A DNA stretch of 40,415 nucleotides, taken from contig NZ_OEZH01000058.1 in the NCBI RefSeq assembly GCF_900243075.1, forward strand, positions 1 through 40,415, read 5' to 3'. The translations under genes and the position numbers were made by a program. The stretch comes from Clostridioides difficile (GTDB lineage: Bacteria; Bacillota; Clostridia; Peptostreptococcales; Peptostreptococcaceae). Under the pieces are notes generated by a model. That model worked only from the letters and a program-made list of their open reading frames with translations, was not told the DNA's origin and searched no databases. Shown in pieces: positions 7,946-17,787 of the stretch (position 1 is the first letter of the stretch; each line of letters begins with the position of its first letter).

Positions 7946-10900
7946 ATGATGAACAGACTAAAGCCAAGAATTCTGGGTATTAGTATCTTGTTTATTATTA
8001 TAATTATTTTAACCTGTGGAGCTATTTTCAAGTTTAAGTTTAAATTGGATAATAAATTAAAAGAAACCACACAGATATATTTGTCAGAGTTTACAGAACA
8101 TAATATAGTTAATCTAAAGACAAGACTTAGTGGTCAATTTGACATGCTTGAATCTATTGCTAAATTCATTGGAAACTCGAACAATATAAGTGATGAAAAG
8201 GTGATTGATTTAATGGATTCTGGGGTAAAGGGAAGTTCTTTAATCAGAATGTATATTTCTACATTAGATGGTAGAAGTTATTCTAATGATGGAATTATCA
8301 GTAATATTCAAGGTAGAAATTATTTTAAAAAAGCTAAAAATGGAGAAAGGAATATATCGGAGCCTCTAAAATCTATTATTAATAAAAAAGAAATAATAGT
8401 TTTATCTACTCCAGTTTATAAAAGTGGGAAAATAGTTGGTGTTTTAAGTGGAATTTATGATTCAACAAAACTAAATGAATTGTTAGGATTATCTGCATTT
8501 GATGAAAAAGCAGATGTTTTTATTGCCAGGAAAAATGGAGGTATAATTGCTCAAAATACAAATGAAAATAGCAAAATGTTGTCATGTATATTTAAGCTTT
8601 TTGATAAAGATGATTGTGATGAAGTTGATTGTCTAAAAACTATAAAAGAAAATATGAAAAATGATAAATCTGGATATTCTAACTATAGCTTAGATAATGA
8701 AAAATTTATGTTAAACTATCAACCACTTGGAATTAATGATTGGTATGTATTTTCTGTTGTACCAAATAAAATAGTATCAATTCAGTCAGAGAATATATCT
8801 TATGATGTATATGTTTTTGCGTTAGAAATACTACTAGTTATATTAATTTTTATAGTATATATAGCATGTATTATAAATAATAACACCAAAGCTATCATAA
8901 ATGAAAAAGAAAAATTTAAAGCACTTACCGATAATATATTAGGAGGTGTTAAAAACTGTCTGAAAGATGAGTATATGACTATGACCTATGTAAGTCAGGG
9001 ATTTCTAGAACTTACAGGTTATTCTGAGAAAGATTTAGACAGAATATTTAAAAATAGATTCAAAGATATGATTTACAAAGAAGATATAGACAAGTTTAGT
9101 TGTACTGTTATAAATCAATTAGAAAAGCAAGATAAAATTAACGTTGAATATAGACTTGTAAAAAAAGATGGAAGTATAATTTGGGTTTTGGAGAGAAGTA
9201 AATCAATAAAAGATAGTAAAGGAAACGAATGTATTCAAGGCGTTTTAACTGATATAACAGAGCTTAAGAAAATACAAGAAGAGTTAGATTCAAAAAGATT
9301 TGAAATACAAGCTATAAATGATAGTATTGTTGGTGGAATAGTGATAACTGAGATAAATGATGATTTTGATAGTATATATTTAAATGAAGGCTATCTAAAT
9401 ATGATTGGATACACACGTAAACAACTGAAGCATGAGCTAAATAATAAATTAATCAAACTTATTTTTAAAGATGACAGAATGGGGTTGATTGATAGTATAA
9501 ATAAACAGCTTAAAGTAAGTGATACATTTGCATCCGAACAAAGAGTTGAAAAAAGGGATGGGACTATTATATGGATATTATTAAAAGGAAGAAAAATAGT
9601 TTATGAGAATGGGAAATCTGTACTTTGTAGTGTTATTGTAGATATTACTTCTGCTAAACTATTAGAGCAAGAGCTTAAAAAAAGTGAGGAGCGTCATGAA
9701 ATTATTTTAAATCAGACACAAAATATAATAATAGAGTGGGATATAGAAAAAGATAAAATGAATATATCACCTAATTGGTACAATAAGTTTGGCTATGACC
9801 CTATAACTGAAAATGCAACAACAAATTTAACTAAATCAGTAGATATATATCATGATGATATGGATAAGTTTATATCATTAATTAAACTCACTTCAGAAGG
9901 TAGTGAATATGAAGAATGTGAAATTAGACTAAGAATTAGAGATACTACTTACGCTTGGTTTAGCATAAAGGCAACAACATTACTTGATAATAATGGGAAA
10001 CCTTATAAAGTTGTAGGAAGTTTGACTGATATTGATGAGTCAAAACGAGAAGCTGAAAAATTAAAAGAAAGAGCAGAAAAAGACCCTCTGACAGACTTGT
10101 ATAATAAAAAAGCATCACAATCACTTATAGAAGAATACATAACATTGGATAAAAAAAGAAAAGGTGCTTTAATGATTATTGATATTGATAACTTTAAAGG
10201 AATAAATGATAATTTAGGACACTTATATGGAGATGCTGTATTAAGTGAAATTGCAAGTGACCTAATCAATCTATTTAGAGCGTCTGACATAGTAGGAAGA
10301 ATTGGTGGAGATGAGTTTATTGTTTTTATGAAAGATGTTTCTGAAACAAGAGATATTATAAATAAAGCAGAAGAATTGGTTAAAGCATTTGAAAGGTCTT
10401 TTTTAGGTAAAGGACAAAATTATAAAATATCTTTGAGTGTAGGAATTGCTAGATTTCCACAAGATGGTATGGACTATATGCAGTTATTTAGAAATGCAGA
10501 TATAGCTCTTTACTCAGCTAAGGGAAAAGGTAAAAATTGTTATATTTTGTATGATAAAAAAATTGATAAAGTCCAATATATAACTAACGCAAGGTCTGTA
10601 GATGAGAATATCAATGTAGAGGTGTCTTTTAAAGAACATATCACAAATTATATATTTGATATACTATATGAATCAAGTGATATAGAATTGGCAGTAAATT
10701 TAATTCTCAATATTGTTGGTAAAAATTTTAATGTAAGTCGAGTCTATATATTTGAAAACTCAGATGATAATCTAGTTTGTAGAAATACATTTGAGTGGTG
10801 TAACGAAGGGATAACTTCAGAAATTAATAATCTTAAAAATATTTGTTACAAGGATTTAGGCAACTATCTTTTAAACTTTAACTCAGATGGACTATTTTAT

Positions 10901-11494
10901 TGTAATGATATTAACAATTTAGGTAGTGATGTGAAAAAAATACTTAAGCCACAGGGTATACGTTCAATACTACAATGTAAGATTTTAGAAGGTAATAAAT
11001 TTAGAGGGTTCGTAGGATTTGATGAATGTTCATACAATCGTATGTGGACTAATGATGAAGTGAATACACTGACTTTTATATCTAAAACACTTAGTATGTT
11101 TTTATTAAAAATGCGTATTCAAAATAAACTAGAAGAGTCCTTAAAAATTCAAAAGTCTGTAATGGATAATATGGATATATGGGCATATGTTGTTGACAGG
11201 AATACCTATGAATTATTATTTATTAATAAAAAAATGCTTGAATCAGCACCAGACACTCATGTGGGTGAGTTATGTTATAAAGCGATATGGAATAATCAAA
11301 ATAAACCTTGTAAAAAATGTCCTATGAGAGATTTAAAAGATGGTGATGATAATTGTAAATCATTTATGCGTAATAGAAAGTTTGATGTGAAGGCAAATAT
11401 AACTACAACTACTTTGAAATGGTTTGATGGTAAAGATGCATGCTTAATCTTTGGAAGTGAAGTAAGTAGCATTGAATCCGAAGAAAATGTTTAA
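7946..11494 (+). CDS. Membrane diguanylate cyclase: Cache-like sensor, PAS repeats, GGDEF, GAF, Cys-rich PAS
   Basis: The GGDEF domain makes cyclic di-GMP. Layout for the 1182-residue form: TM segment 9-28, extracytoplasmic Cache-like sensor about 30-285, TM segment about 286-309, and PAS domains about 325-440, 455-570 and 585-690. The GGDEF domain is about 700-865 with intact GGDEF at 787-791 and an RxxD product-inhibition site (R-A-S-D, 778-781). A GAF-like domain (about 895-1055) and a final PAS-like domain (about 1065-1165) with C-X11-C-X2-C at 1110, 1122 and 1125 follow. No EAL or HD-GYP phosphodiesterase domain is present. Having sensory domains after the GGDEF is less usual. Start: ATG 7946 has GAGG seven bases upstream; a GTG at 7940 overlaps that site. 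It is a single gene, closed by a long hairpin. Confidence 0.92.
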   Translation: MMNRLKPRILGISILFIIIIILTCGAIFKFKFKLDNKLKETTQIYLSEFTEHNIVNLKTRLSGQFDMLESIAKFIGNSNNISDEKVIDLMDSGVKGSSLIRMYISTLDGRSYSNDGIISNIQGRNYFKKAKNGERNISEPLKSIINKKEIIVLSTPVYKSGKIVGVLSGIYDSTKLNELLGLSAFDEKADVFIARKNGGIIAQNTNENSKMLSCIFKLFDKDDCDEVDCLKTIKENMKNDKSGYSNYSLDNEKFMLNYQPLGINDWYVFSVVPNKIVSIQSENISYDVYVFALEILLVILIFIVYIACIINNNTKAIINEKEKFKALTDNILGGVKNCLKDEYMTMTYVSQGFLELTGYSEKDLDRIFKNRFKDMIYKEDIDKFSCTVINQLEKQDKINVEYRLVKKDGSIIWVLERSKSIKDSKGNECIQGVLTDITELKKIQEELDSKRFEIQAINDSIVGGIVITEINDDFDSIYLNEGYLNMIGYTRKQLKHELNNKLIKLIFKDDRMGLIDSINKQLKVSDTFASEQRVEKRDGTIIWILLKGRKIVYENGKSVLCSVIVDITSAKLLEQELKKSEERHEIILNQTQNIIIEWDIEKDKMNISPNWYNKFGYDPITENATTNLTKSVDIYHDDMDKFISLIKLTSEGSEYEECEIRLRIRDTTYAWFSIKATTLLDNNGKPYKVVGSLTDIDESKREAEKLKERAEKDPLTDLYNKKASQSLIEEYITLDKKRKGALMIIDIDNFKGINDNLGHLYGDAVLSEIASDLINLFRASDIVGRIGGDEFIVFMKDVSETRDIINKAEELVKAFERSFLGKGQNYKISLSVGIARFPQDGMDYMQLFRNADIALYSAKGKGKNCYILYDKKIDKVQYITNARSVDENINVEVSFKEHITNYIFDILYESSDIELAVNLILNIVGKNFNVSRVYIFENSDDNLVCRNTFEWCNEGITSEINNLKNICYKDLGNYLLNFNSDGLFYCNDINNLGSDVKKILKPQGIRSILQCKILEGNKFRGFVGFDECSYNRMWTNDEVNTLTFISKTLSMFLLKMRIQNKLEESLKIQKSVMDNMDIWAYVVDRNTYELLFINKKMLESAPDTHVGELCYKAIWNNQNKPCKKCPMRDLKDGDDNCKSFMRNRKFDVKANITTTTLKWFDGKDACLIFGSEVSSIESEENV

Positions 11495-11513
11495 AATACT
11501 GTATTATAGATTT

Positions 11514-11591
11514 ACTTAAAATCACAATTTGAACTTATTAGACTTAAAAAGTCTATATAAATCATTTAAGTTGTGGTTTTAAGTATTTTTT
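11514..11591 (+). terminator. Long hairpin terminator after the diguanylate cyclase
   Basis: 17-base arms at 11514-11530 and 11568-11584 pair fully if two G-U pairs are allowed. A smaller AGACTT/AAGTCT hairpin is nested in the loop (11540-11554), and ATTTTTTAT follows. The loop is unusually long for a simple terminator. Confidence 0.7.
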
Positions 11592-11679
11592 ATGATATAA
11601 TTAAGCGTTAAGAACAAAATTAAACGATACTTTTGTATAAGAAAAATATTTGTTAAATATATATTGAGCAGGTGATAAT

Positions 11680-13614
11680 ATGGAAAATAAGTTTTTACCA
11701 ATAAGTAAACAAGATATGATAGATAGAGGATGGGAAGAATTAGATTTTGTTCTAGTTACAGGAGATGCATATGTAGACCATCATAGTTTTGGTACAGCAA
11801 TAATATCTAGAGTTTTAGAAAAGGCTGGATACAAGGTTGGGATAATAGCTCAACCAAACTGGAAGACTACAGATGATTTTATGAAGCTAGGAAAACCTAG
11901 ACTTGGTTTTTTGGTCAATGCAGGAAATATGGATTCAATGGTTAACCATTATTCTGTAAGTAAAAAGCATAGAGAAAAGGATATGTATTCTCCAGGTGGG
12001 AAAATGGGTCATAGACCAGATAGAGCTACTATAGTATATTGTAATAAAATAAGAGAAGCATACAGTGATGTTGCAATAGTAATAGGTGGAATTGAAGCTA
12101 GTTTAAGAAGATTTGCACACTATGATTATTGGAGTGATAAGGTTAGAAAATCTATGTTAATAGATAGTGGAGCAGATTTATTAGTTTATGGTATGAGTGA
12201 AAAGCAGATTGTAGAAGTAGCCAATGCACTTAATGATGGATATGACCCAAAATATATTAGACATATTGATGGGACATGCTATATTGCAGATACATTGGAA
12301 GAAATATATGATAAATATATATTAATTCCATCATATAAAGAAATATGTGAAGATAAAATGAAGTATGTAGAGGCTTTTAAAATTCAGTATGATGAACAAG
12401 ACCCATTTAGAGGGAATATAATTGTTCAACCTCATGGAAGTAAGTATTTGGTTCAAAATAAACCAGAGAAACCACTTAGTAGGGAAGAATTAGACGAAGT
12501 ATATGGATTGCCATATCAAAAGACTTACCATCCTGTATATGAAGAATTTGGTGGTATACCAGCTATAGAAGAAGTAAAATTTAGTATAGTAAGTTCAAGA
12601 GGATGTTTTGGTAGTTGTTCATTTTGTGCAATAACATTTCATCAAGGAAGAGCAGTACAAAGTAGAAGTGAAAAATCAATTATTGACGAAGCAATAGGAA
12701 TAACAAATTTAGATGATTTTAAAGGGTATATACATGATGTTGGAGGTCCAACAGCTAATTTTAGAAGACCAGCTTGTAATAAACAAATTACTAAAGGTGC
12801 TTGTAAAAATAGACAGTGTTTATCGCCATCACCATGTAAAAATCTAGATGCAGACCATAGTGAATATCTACACTTACTTAGAGCTGTAAGAAAATTACCT
12901 AAAATTAAAAAGGTGTTTGTACGTTCTGGAATTAGATACGATTATGTAATGGCAGACAAGAATAATAAGTTTCTTAGAGAGTTGATAGAGCATCATGTAA
13001 GTGGTCAACTGAAGGTAGCACCAGAACATATATCTGAAGAAGTTTTAAAGTATATGCAAAAACCAGCAGGAAAAACTTATGATAAGTTTAGACAGAAGTT
13101 TTTTGCTATAAATGAAGAGTTAGGTAAAAAGCAATATTTGATACCGTATTTAATGTCTAGTCATCCTGGTTCTACATTAAATAGTGCTATAGAGTTAGCT
13201 GAGTATTTAAGAGATACTCACTATCAACCAGAACAGGTTCAAGACTTTTACCCAACTCCTGGAACTCTGTCAACAACCATGTTTTATACAGGTATAGACC
13301 CACTTACTATGCAGCCAGTTTATATACCTAAATCAAAACGTGATAAGGCAATGCAAAGAGCTTTATTGCAGTATAGAGCACCTAGAAATTATGATTTAGT
13401 ATATTCTGCACTAGTTGAAGCAGGAAGAGAAGACCTAATAGGTTTTGGGCATAGATGTTTGATAAAACCAAAAGATGAAAAGCCTTATTTTAATAGAAAT
13501 AATTCTAAAAAAAATACATCTAAAGGTGCAAATAAAAACAAAAGAGGTAATACAAATAACAGAACTAATAAAAATCAACAAAAAAGTTCAACTAAGAAAA
13601 AGAAAAAGTATTAG
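11680..13614 (+). CDS. ygiQ: YgiQ family radical SAM protein
   Basis: YgiQ proteins are B12-fold/radical SAM enzymes of unknown reaction. The 644-residue protein has the family N-terminus ([17 protein letters not shown]), a cobalamin-fold-like domain up to about residue 290, then [12 protein letters not shown], the radical SAM CX3CX2C cluster site at 309, 313 and 316. Later blocks include [18 protein letters not shown] and QDFYPTPGT. The last 40 or so residues are a low-complexity Lys/Asn tail ([16 protein letters not shown]), possibly RNA-contacting; that is a guess. It lies between two terminator or spacer regions and is probably transcribed alone. A GCAGGTGATAAT leader precedes ATG 11680. 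Confidence 0.92.
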   Translation: MENKFLPISKQDMIDRGWEELDFVLVTGDAYVDHHSFGTAIISRVLEKAGYKVGIIAQPNWKTTDDFMKLGKPRLGFLVNAGNMDSMVNHYSVSKKHREKDMYSPGGKMGHRPDRATIVYCNKIREAYSDVAIVIGGIEASLRRFAHYDYWSDKVRKSMLIDSGADLLVYGMSEKQIVEVANALNDGYDPKYIRHIDGTCYIADTLEEIYDKYILIPSYKEICEDKMKYVEAFKIQYDEQDPFRGNIIVQPHGSKYLVQNKPEKPLSREELDEVYGLPYQKTYHPVYEEFGGIPAIEEVKFSIVSSRGCFGSCSFCAITFHQGRAVQSRSEKSIIDEAIGITNLDDFKGYIHDVGGPTANFRRPACNKQITKGACKNRQCLSPSPCKNLDADHSEYLHLLRAVRKLPKIKKVFVRSGIRYDYVMADKNNKFLRELIEHHVSGQLKVAPEHISEEVLKYMQKPAGKTYDKFRQKFFAINEELGKKQYLIPYLMSSHPGSTLNSAIELAEYLRDTHYQPEQVQDFYPTPGTLSTTMFYTGIDPLTMQPVYIPKSKRDKAMQRALLQYRAPRNYDLVYSALVEAGREDLIGFGHRCLIKPKDEKPYFNRNNSKKNTSKGANKNKRGNTNNRTNKNQQKSSTKKKKKY

Positions 13615-13720
13615 AATATAAATAAAAATATTTAAAGAAGAAGGATTATTCGATAAATTAACAGAAATTAATATAAATAAATATAATTATTTTATAAGAT
13701 GTTAGCTTTGGGAGGAAGAG

Positions 13721-14716
13721 ATGAAAAAGTATATTTCTATAATATTATTAGTAGCATTGAGTGTGATTTTTTTGGGAGGATGTACATCAGAAGAAGATAA
13801 ATCTCCAAAAAAAGAGTTATCAGTTGTTAAAGAAGTAAAAGTAGCTGTTCCAGATGGATTACCAGCAGTAGCAATAGCTAAACTTGCAAATGAAAATCCA
13901 GAGATTAAAGATGGATATGAAACAAAATATAGCATTGAAAAGACACCTGAGGCGATTTCCACTAGAGTGATGAAAAAAGATGTAGATATAGCTATAGTTC
14001 CGTCAAACATGGCTGCAATAGCATATAATAAAACTTCAGCATATAATATCGTTGGAACTGTGGGAATGGGTTCGCTTTATTTAGTATCAACAGAAGATAT
14101 AAAAGACTATTCTGATTTAGTTGGTAAAGAGGTTGGATGCACTGGAAAAGGACTTACTCCAGATATAACTATAAAAAGCCTTTTGTTACAAAAGAATATA
14201 AATTATTCAGATGTAAATTTTAATTATGTAAATTCAGCAAGTGAATTGGTACCATTGTTGGCTACTGGTAAAGTTAAAACAGGAATTGTTCCAGAGCCTG
14301 CACTTAGTGCCTTGATGTCTAAGAATCCGGATATAAAAATTATAAAAAGTTTAAACGATTCATGGAAAGAAGTAAGTGGCTCAAAAGATGGTTATCCTCA
14401 ATCTACATTAATTGTAAAGTCTGAGTTTTTAAGAGATAATAAAGATTTTGTAGATTCTTTTGTAGGTCAATTATCAAATAGTATAGATTGGGCAAATAAA
14501 AATCCTAAAGAATTAGGTGCATATTCTGAAAAAATAAAAATATCTACTGAATCAAAGATAATAGGAAAAGCCTTTGAAAGAGCTAATTTGAAATATATTC
14601 CAGTTAAGGATATGACTAAAGATTACAAAAACTACTACGATAAATTGGCTAATTTTGATGATAAGACATTAGGAGGCAAAGTACCAGATGAAGCAATATA
14701 CTTTGTTGAAAAATAA
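13721..14716 (+). CDS. ABC transporter substrate-binding lipoprotein (NMT1/SsuA type)
   Basis: The N-terminus MKKYISIILLVALSVIFLGGC is a lipoprotein signal with lipobox LGGC, so the mature protein is anchored at Cys21 outside the membrane. The body (VKVAVPDGLPAVAIAKLA, then TRVMKKDVDIAIVPSNMAA and LLATGKVKTGIVPEPALSALM) is the two-lobed periplasmic-binding fold of the NMT1/SsuA group. This group takes up sulfonates, nitrate, thiamine precursors and related small molecules. The ligand cannot be assigned. It is first in a three-gene operon; the permease start lies inside its last codons. A TTGGGAGGAAG ribosome site precedes ATG 13721. Confidence 0.9.
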   Translation: MKKYISIILLVALSVIFLGGCTSEEDKSPKKELSVVKEVKVAVPDGLPAVAIAKLANENPEIKDGYETKYSIEKTPEAISTRVMKKDVDIAIVPSNMAAIAYNKTSAYNIVGTVGMGSLYLVSTEDIKDYSDLVGKEVGCTGKGLTPDITIKSLLLQKNINYSDVNFNYVNSASELVPLLATGKVKTGIVPEPALSALMSKNPDIKIIKSLNDSWKEVSGSKDGYPQSTLIVKSEFLRDNKDFVDSFVGQLSNSIDWANKNPKELGAYSEKIKISTESKIIGKAFERANLKYIPVKDMTKDYKNYYDKLANFDDKTLGGKVPDEAIYFVEK

Positions 14717-15473
14717 AAAAAATAGAGAACAGTTTATAGATAAATTAGAGGTAACACTTTCTTGTGTTATCCTCTTATTTTTATGGCAAATTATTGCTTT
14801 AAAAATTGATAATGATATTTTTTTACCAACAGTAGGTCAAGTATTTAATAGTATTAAAGAAATCATACTGAATTCTACGTTCTACATAGATATACTTTAT
14901 TCTATGGGGAGATGTTTTTTTAGTTTTTTATTTGCTATGATTTTTGCTATTATACTATCAATAATGTCTTATTTAAATAGGTTTTTTAGAAATCTATTAA
15001 AACCAATCAACGCTTTGGCACGTTCAATACCAACTATGATACTGGTGGTACTTGCACTGATTTGGTTTGAAAAAGATAGCACGCCTTTTATAGTTGGATT
15101 TGCTATAGTTTTTCCTATATTATATGATAACGTTTTGGGGGCTATATTAAATATAGACAAGAACTTATTAGAAATGGCAAGTGTGTATAAAATAAGATTT
15201 GTAGATAAAGTATTAAAAATTTATTTGCCAGCCATAAAATTTCAAATTATATCTATACTAGTATCAACATTTTCTTTAAGTTTGAAAGTTGCTATAGCAG
15301 GAGAGGTATATAGTCAACCTACATATGGTATTGGGAGTATGATACAAACTGAAAAAATTAATTTTAATACATCTGGAATATTTGCTTGGATAATTATTGT
15401 TCTTTTAATTTCTGCTATTTTGCAAATAGCTCAAAAGTTTTTAGCAAGGAGAGCTTTTTTATGGAAAAGATAA
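14688..15473 (+). CDS. ABC transporter permease (SsuC/TauC type)
   Basis: This 261-residue inner-membrane permease has about six hydrophobic segments and the BPD_transp_1 coupling region (ALARSIPTMILVVLALIWF, then LEMASVYKIRFVDKVLKIYLPAIKFQI). It moves the substrate delivered by the upstream lipoprotein. The start overlaps that gene by 29 nt with AGGAGG at 14671-14676, so the two are coupled. Its last 13 nt overlap the ATPase start. Confidence 0.9.
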   Translation: MKQYTLLKNKKNREQFIDKLEVTLSCVILLFLWQIIALKIDNDIFLPTVGQVFNSIKEIILNSTFYIDILYSMGRCFFSFLFAMIFAIILSIMSYLNRFFRNLLKPINALARSIPTMILVVLALIWFEKDSTPFIVGFAIVFPILYDNVLGAILNIDKNLLEMASVYKIRFVDKVLKIYLPAIKFQIISILVSTFSLSLKVAIAGEVYSQPTYGIGSMIQTEKINFNTSGIFAWIIIVLLISAILQIAQKFLARRAFLWKR

Positions 15474-16159
15474 AGTTAAGTATTGGGAATATAAATAAAA
15501 GATACGATACTCATATTATATTCAAAAATTTTAATATTGATTTTTATGTCAATGAGGTTAATTGTATACTTGGAAAATCTGGTTGTGGAAAAACTACGCT
15601 TTTGAATATACTAAGTGGAATTATTAAAAATGATACTGACAATCTAAATATCAAAGAAAATTTAAATAAAGTGGGAAATAAGTTGGAAGCTAGCTACATA
15701 TTTCAAGATGATAGGCTTATAGACTGGTTAACAGTGGAAGAAAATATAAAGATAGTTGTAAATAAATACTATAATAAAACTCAACTAAATAAAATTTGTG
15801 ATGAATATTTAGAATTGGTTGGTATTAGTGAGTATAAAAAATTTTATCCTCAGATGCTTAGTGGAGGTCTTAGACAAAGAGTAAATATTGCTAGAGCTTT
15901 TATATATCCATCAAGAAACATTATAATGGATGAACCTTTTAAATCTATTGACGCAAAGAATACACAACTTATAATGGATAATTTTAGAGAGATATTAAAA
16001 AAAGAAAAGAGAACTGTGCTATTTGTAACTCATAATATTGAGGAAGCATTATTTTTAGCAGATAGAATATTTATTTTAGGAGATTCTCCAATTAGAATAA
16101 AAAAAATATTAAAAAATTCTAAGGAATTGGAAAAAAATGAAGTTTTGAATTTGATATAG
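15461..16159 (+). CDS. ABC transporter ATPase (SsuB/TauB type)
   Basis: This is the energy subunit of the uptake system. Walker A is GKSGCGKTT (about 41-49), the Q-loop is FQDDRLIDWLTVEENI, the signature is LSGGLRQR and Walker B is NIIMDEP, followed by the switch His in FVTHN. Length is 232 residues. ATG 15461 is chosen because AAGGAGAG lies just upstream and the protein then begins MEKIKLSIGNINKRY; an in-frame ATG at 15386 would add 25 residues with no ribosome site. The ORF overlaps the permease by 13 nt. The signature has Leu instead of the more usual Gln after LSGG, as in other SsuB proteins. Confidence 0.92.
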   Translation: MEKIKLSIGNINKRYDTHIIFKNFNIDFYVNEVNCILGKSGCGKTTLLNILSGIIKNDTDNLNIKENLNKVGNKLEASYIFQDDRLIDWLTVEENIKIVVNKYYNKTQLNKICDEYLELVGISEYKKFYPQMLSGGLRQRVNIARAFIYPSRNIIMDEPFKSIDAKNTQLIMDNFREILKKEKRTVLFVTHNIEEALFLADRIFILGDSPIRIKKILKNSKELEKNEVLNLI

Positions 16160-16266
16160 AGTTATAATAATACTGTCATTTTAAAATCTATAAGACTGTA
16201 TTAAAATAGTACAGAATATTCGAAAAGGTGTATAATGTTCGTATTTTATAAAAAGGAAGTGAAGAT

Positions 16267-16740
16267 ATGGTTAAGACTAATGCTATGAGAATATTAGATT
16301 CAAATAAGATTGATTATAAAGTAATGTCTTATGAAGTGAAAAGTGAACATGTAGATGGTGTTGAGGTAGCACATGATATAGGAAGAGATGTAAATGAAGT
16401 GTATAAGACATTGGTAACTCAAGGAGTTAGTAAGAATATATATGTATATGTAATACCAGTACATGAAAACTTGGACTTAAAAAAGGCTGCAAAAGTAGCT
16501 AAAGAGAAAAGTGTAGAGATGATTCATGTAAAAGATATAAATAAATTTACAGGATATATTAGAGGTGGGTGTTCTCCTATAGGTATGAAAAAACTTTATA
16601 AAACTTTTGTAAATGAAAGTGCAAAAAATTTAGATACAATTATCGTGAGTGCAGGAAAAATAGGCTATCAAATAGAACTATCGCCATTTGATTTACAAAG
16701 ACTTATACAAGTAGAATTTGTAGATGTAATAAAAAAATAA
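16267..16740 (+). CDS. ybaK: YbaK/EbsC-type aminoacyl-tRNA deacylase
   Basis: YbaK proteins hydrolyse mischarged Cys-tRNA(Pro) in the cytoplasm. The 157-residue protein has the family length. It begins VKTNAMRILDSNKIDYKVMSYE, has the catalytic-site Lys context EVYKTLVTQG near residue 50, and the GYIRGGCSPIGMKK loop (about 98-111). The ATG has AAGGAAGTGAAG upstream. A TATAAT at 16231-16236 could be its -10 box but the -35 is poor. It is a single gene. Confidence 0.93.
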   Translation: MVKTNAMRILDSNKIDYKVMSYEVKSEHVDGVEVAHDIGRDVNEVYKTLVTQGVSKNIYVYVIPVHENLDLKKAAKVAKEKSVEMIHVKDINKFTGYIRGGCSPIGMKKLYKTFVNESAKNLDTIIVSAGKIGYQIELSPFDLQRLIQVEFVDVIKK

Positions 16741-16767
16741 GAATCATATATAAAATATAGGGGTTGT

Positions 16768-16872
16768 ATGCTTAATAATAAGTATTATATTGTTAATAAA
16801 ATGAATAATAACTTTGAAACAAATATGCAGTTACCTATACGTAATTGGTACAAAAATATTGAGAAATTTTAA
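16768..16872 (+). CDS. Possible small ORF, 34 residues
   Basis: ATG 16768 is preceded by AGGGG at 16759-16763, a short but usable spacing. It encodes 34 residues starting MLNNKYYIVNKMNNN and ending WYKNIEKF. No family is recognised. It lies in the leader of the fumarase operon, between ybaK and the TATAAT at 16893-16898, so it could also be chance in AT-rich DNA. Confidence 0.25.
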   Translation: MLNNKYYIVNKMNNNFETNMQLPIRNWYKNIEKF

Positions 16873-16935
16873 AAATAATGATAAAGTGTAAGTATAATTA
16901 CGAATATTTTTATAAATTAGTGGAGGGATGTTCGC

Positions 16936-17775
16936 TTGAGGAAAATAAATTCTGAACAAATTGTTGAACAAGTAAAAAAACTTTGTGTAGAAGCGAATCT
17001 ATACTTAGGAGAAGATGTTCTAAGTTGTATAAAAGAGAAAGTTAAAAGTGAGAAGAGTGAAGTTGGAAAAAATATATTAAATATATTAGTTGAAAATGCT
17101 GAAATAGCTAAAGAAAAAAATATACCAATATGCCAAGATACTGGCATGGCTGTATTTTTTGTTGAATTAGGACAAGAGGTTGTAATCGAGGGAGATACAC
17201 TTACTGAAGCTATAAATGAGGGAGTAAGACAGGGGTATGAAGAAGGATATTTAAGAAAATCTGTTGTAAGCCCAATTAGTAGAGTGAACACAAAAGATAA
17301 TACACCTGCTATTATTCATTATGATATGGTAAAAGGTGATAAGATTAAAATAGAATTTACAGCCAAGGGATTTGGAAGCGAAAATATGAGTAAGATGAAA
17401 ATGTTAAAACCATCAGATGGCTTAGAAGGAATTAAAAAATTCATAATAGATACAGTTTCAGAAGCTGGACCTAATCCATGCCCTCCTATGGTAATTGGAG
17501 TTGGCATAGGTGGAACTGTGGATAAATGTGCTCAAATAGCTAAGAAGGCACTTTTTAGAGAACTTGGTGAATTTAATAAAGATGAAAATATAGCAAAACT
17601 TGAGAGTGAATTATTGGCATCTATTAATAAACTTGGTATAGGACCTCAAGGCTTAGGTGGTACTACAACAGCTTTGGGCTTAAATATAGAAACTTTTCCT
17701 ACACATATAGCAGGTCTTCCTGTTGTTGTAAATATAAACTGCCATGCATCAAGACATAAAAAGGTAGTAATTTAG
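16936..17775 (+). CDS. fumA: Class I fumarate hydratase, alpha subunit
   Basis: The two-subunit class I fumarase interconverts fumarate and malate using an oxygen-sensitive 4Fe-4S cluster. Three Cys contexts fit the cluster ligands: PICQDTG (about residue 62), GPNPCPP (about 182) and GGTVDKCA (about 200). Length is 279 residues, as usual for the alpha subunit. The start is TTG 16936: GGAGGG at 16922-16927 gives an eight-base gap, while the ATG at 16928 runs into a stop after three codons. The beta subunit follows 12 nt later, its ribosome site overlapping the alpha stop. The related L(+)-tartrate dehydratase has the same layout, so the substrate is not certain, but the malic enzyme next door favours fumarase. 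Confidence 0.92.
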   Translation: MRKINSEQIVEQVKKLCVEANLYLGEDVLSCIKEKVKSEKSEVGKNILNILVENAEIAKEKNIPICQDTGMAVFFVELGQEVVIEGDTLTEAINEGVRQGYEEGYLRKSVVSPISRVNTKDNTPAIIHYDMVKGDKIKIEFTAKGFGSENMSKMKMLKPSDGLEGIKKFIIDTVSEAGPNPCPPMVIGVGIGGTVDKCAQIAKKALFRELGEFNKDENIAKLESELLASINKLGIGPQGLGGTTTALGLNIETFPTHIAGLPVVVNINCHASRHKKVVI

Positions 17776-17787
17776 GAGGAAAATAAA

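Noticed and set aside
15386-15460. Upstream ATG for the SsuB-type ATPase
   Set aside because: It lies deep inside the permease gene with no ribosome site, and the added residues have no family match.
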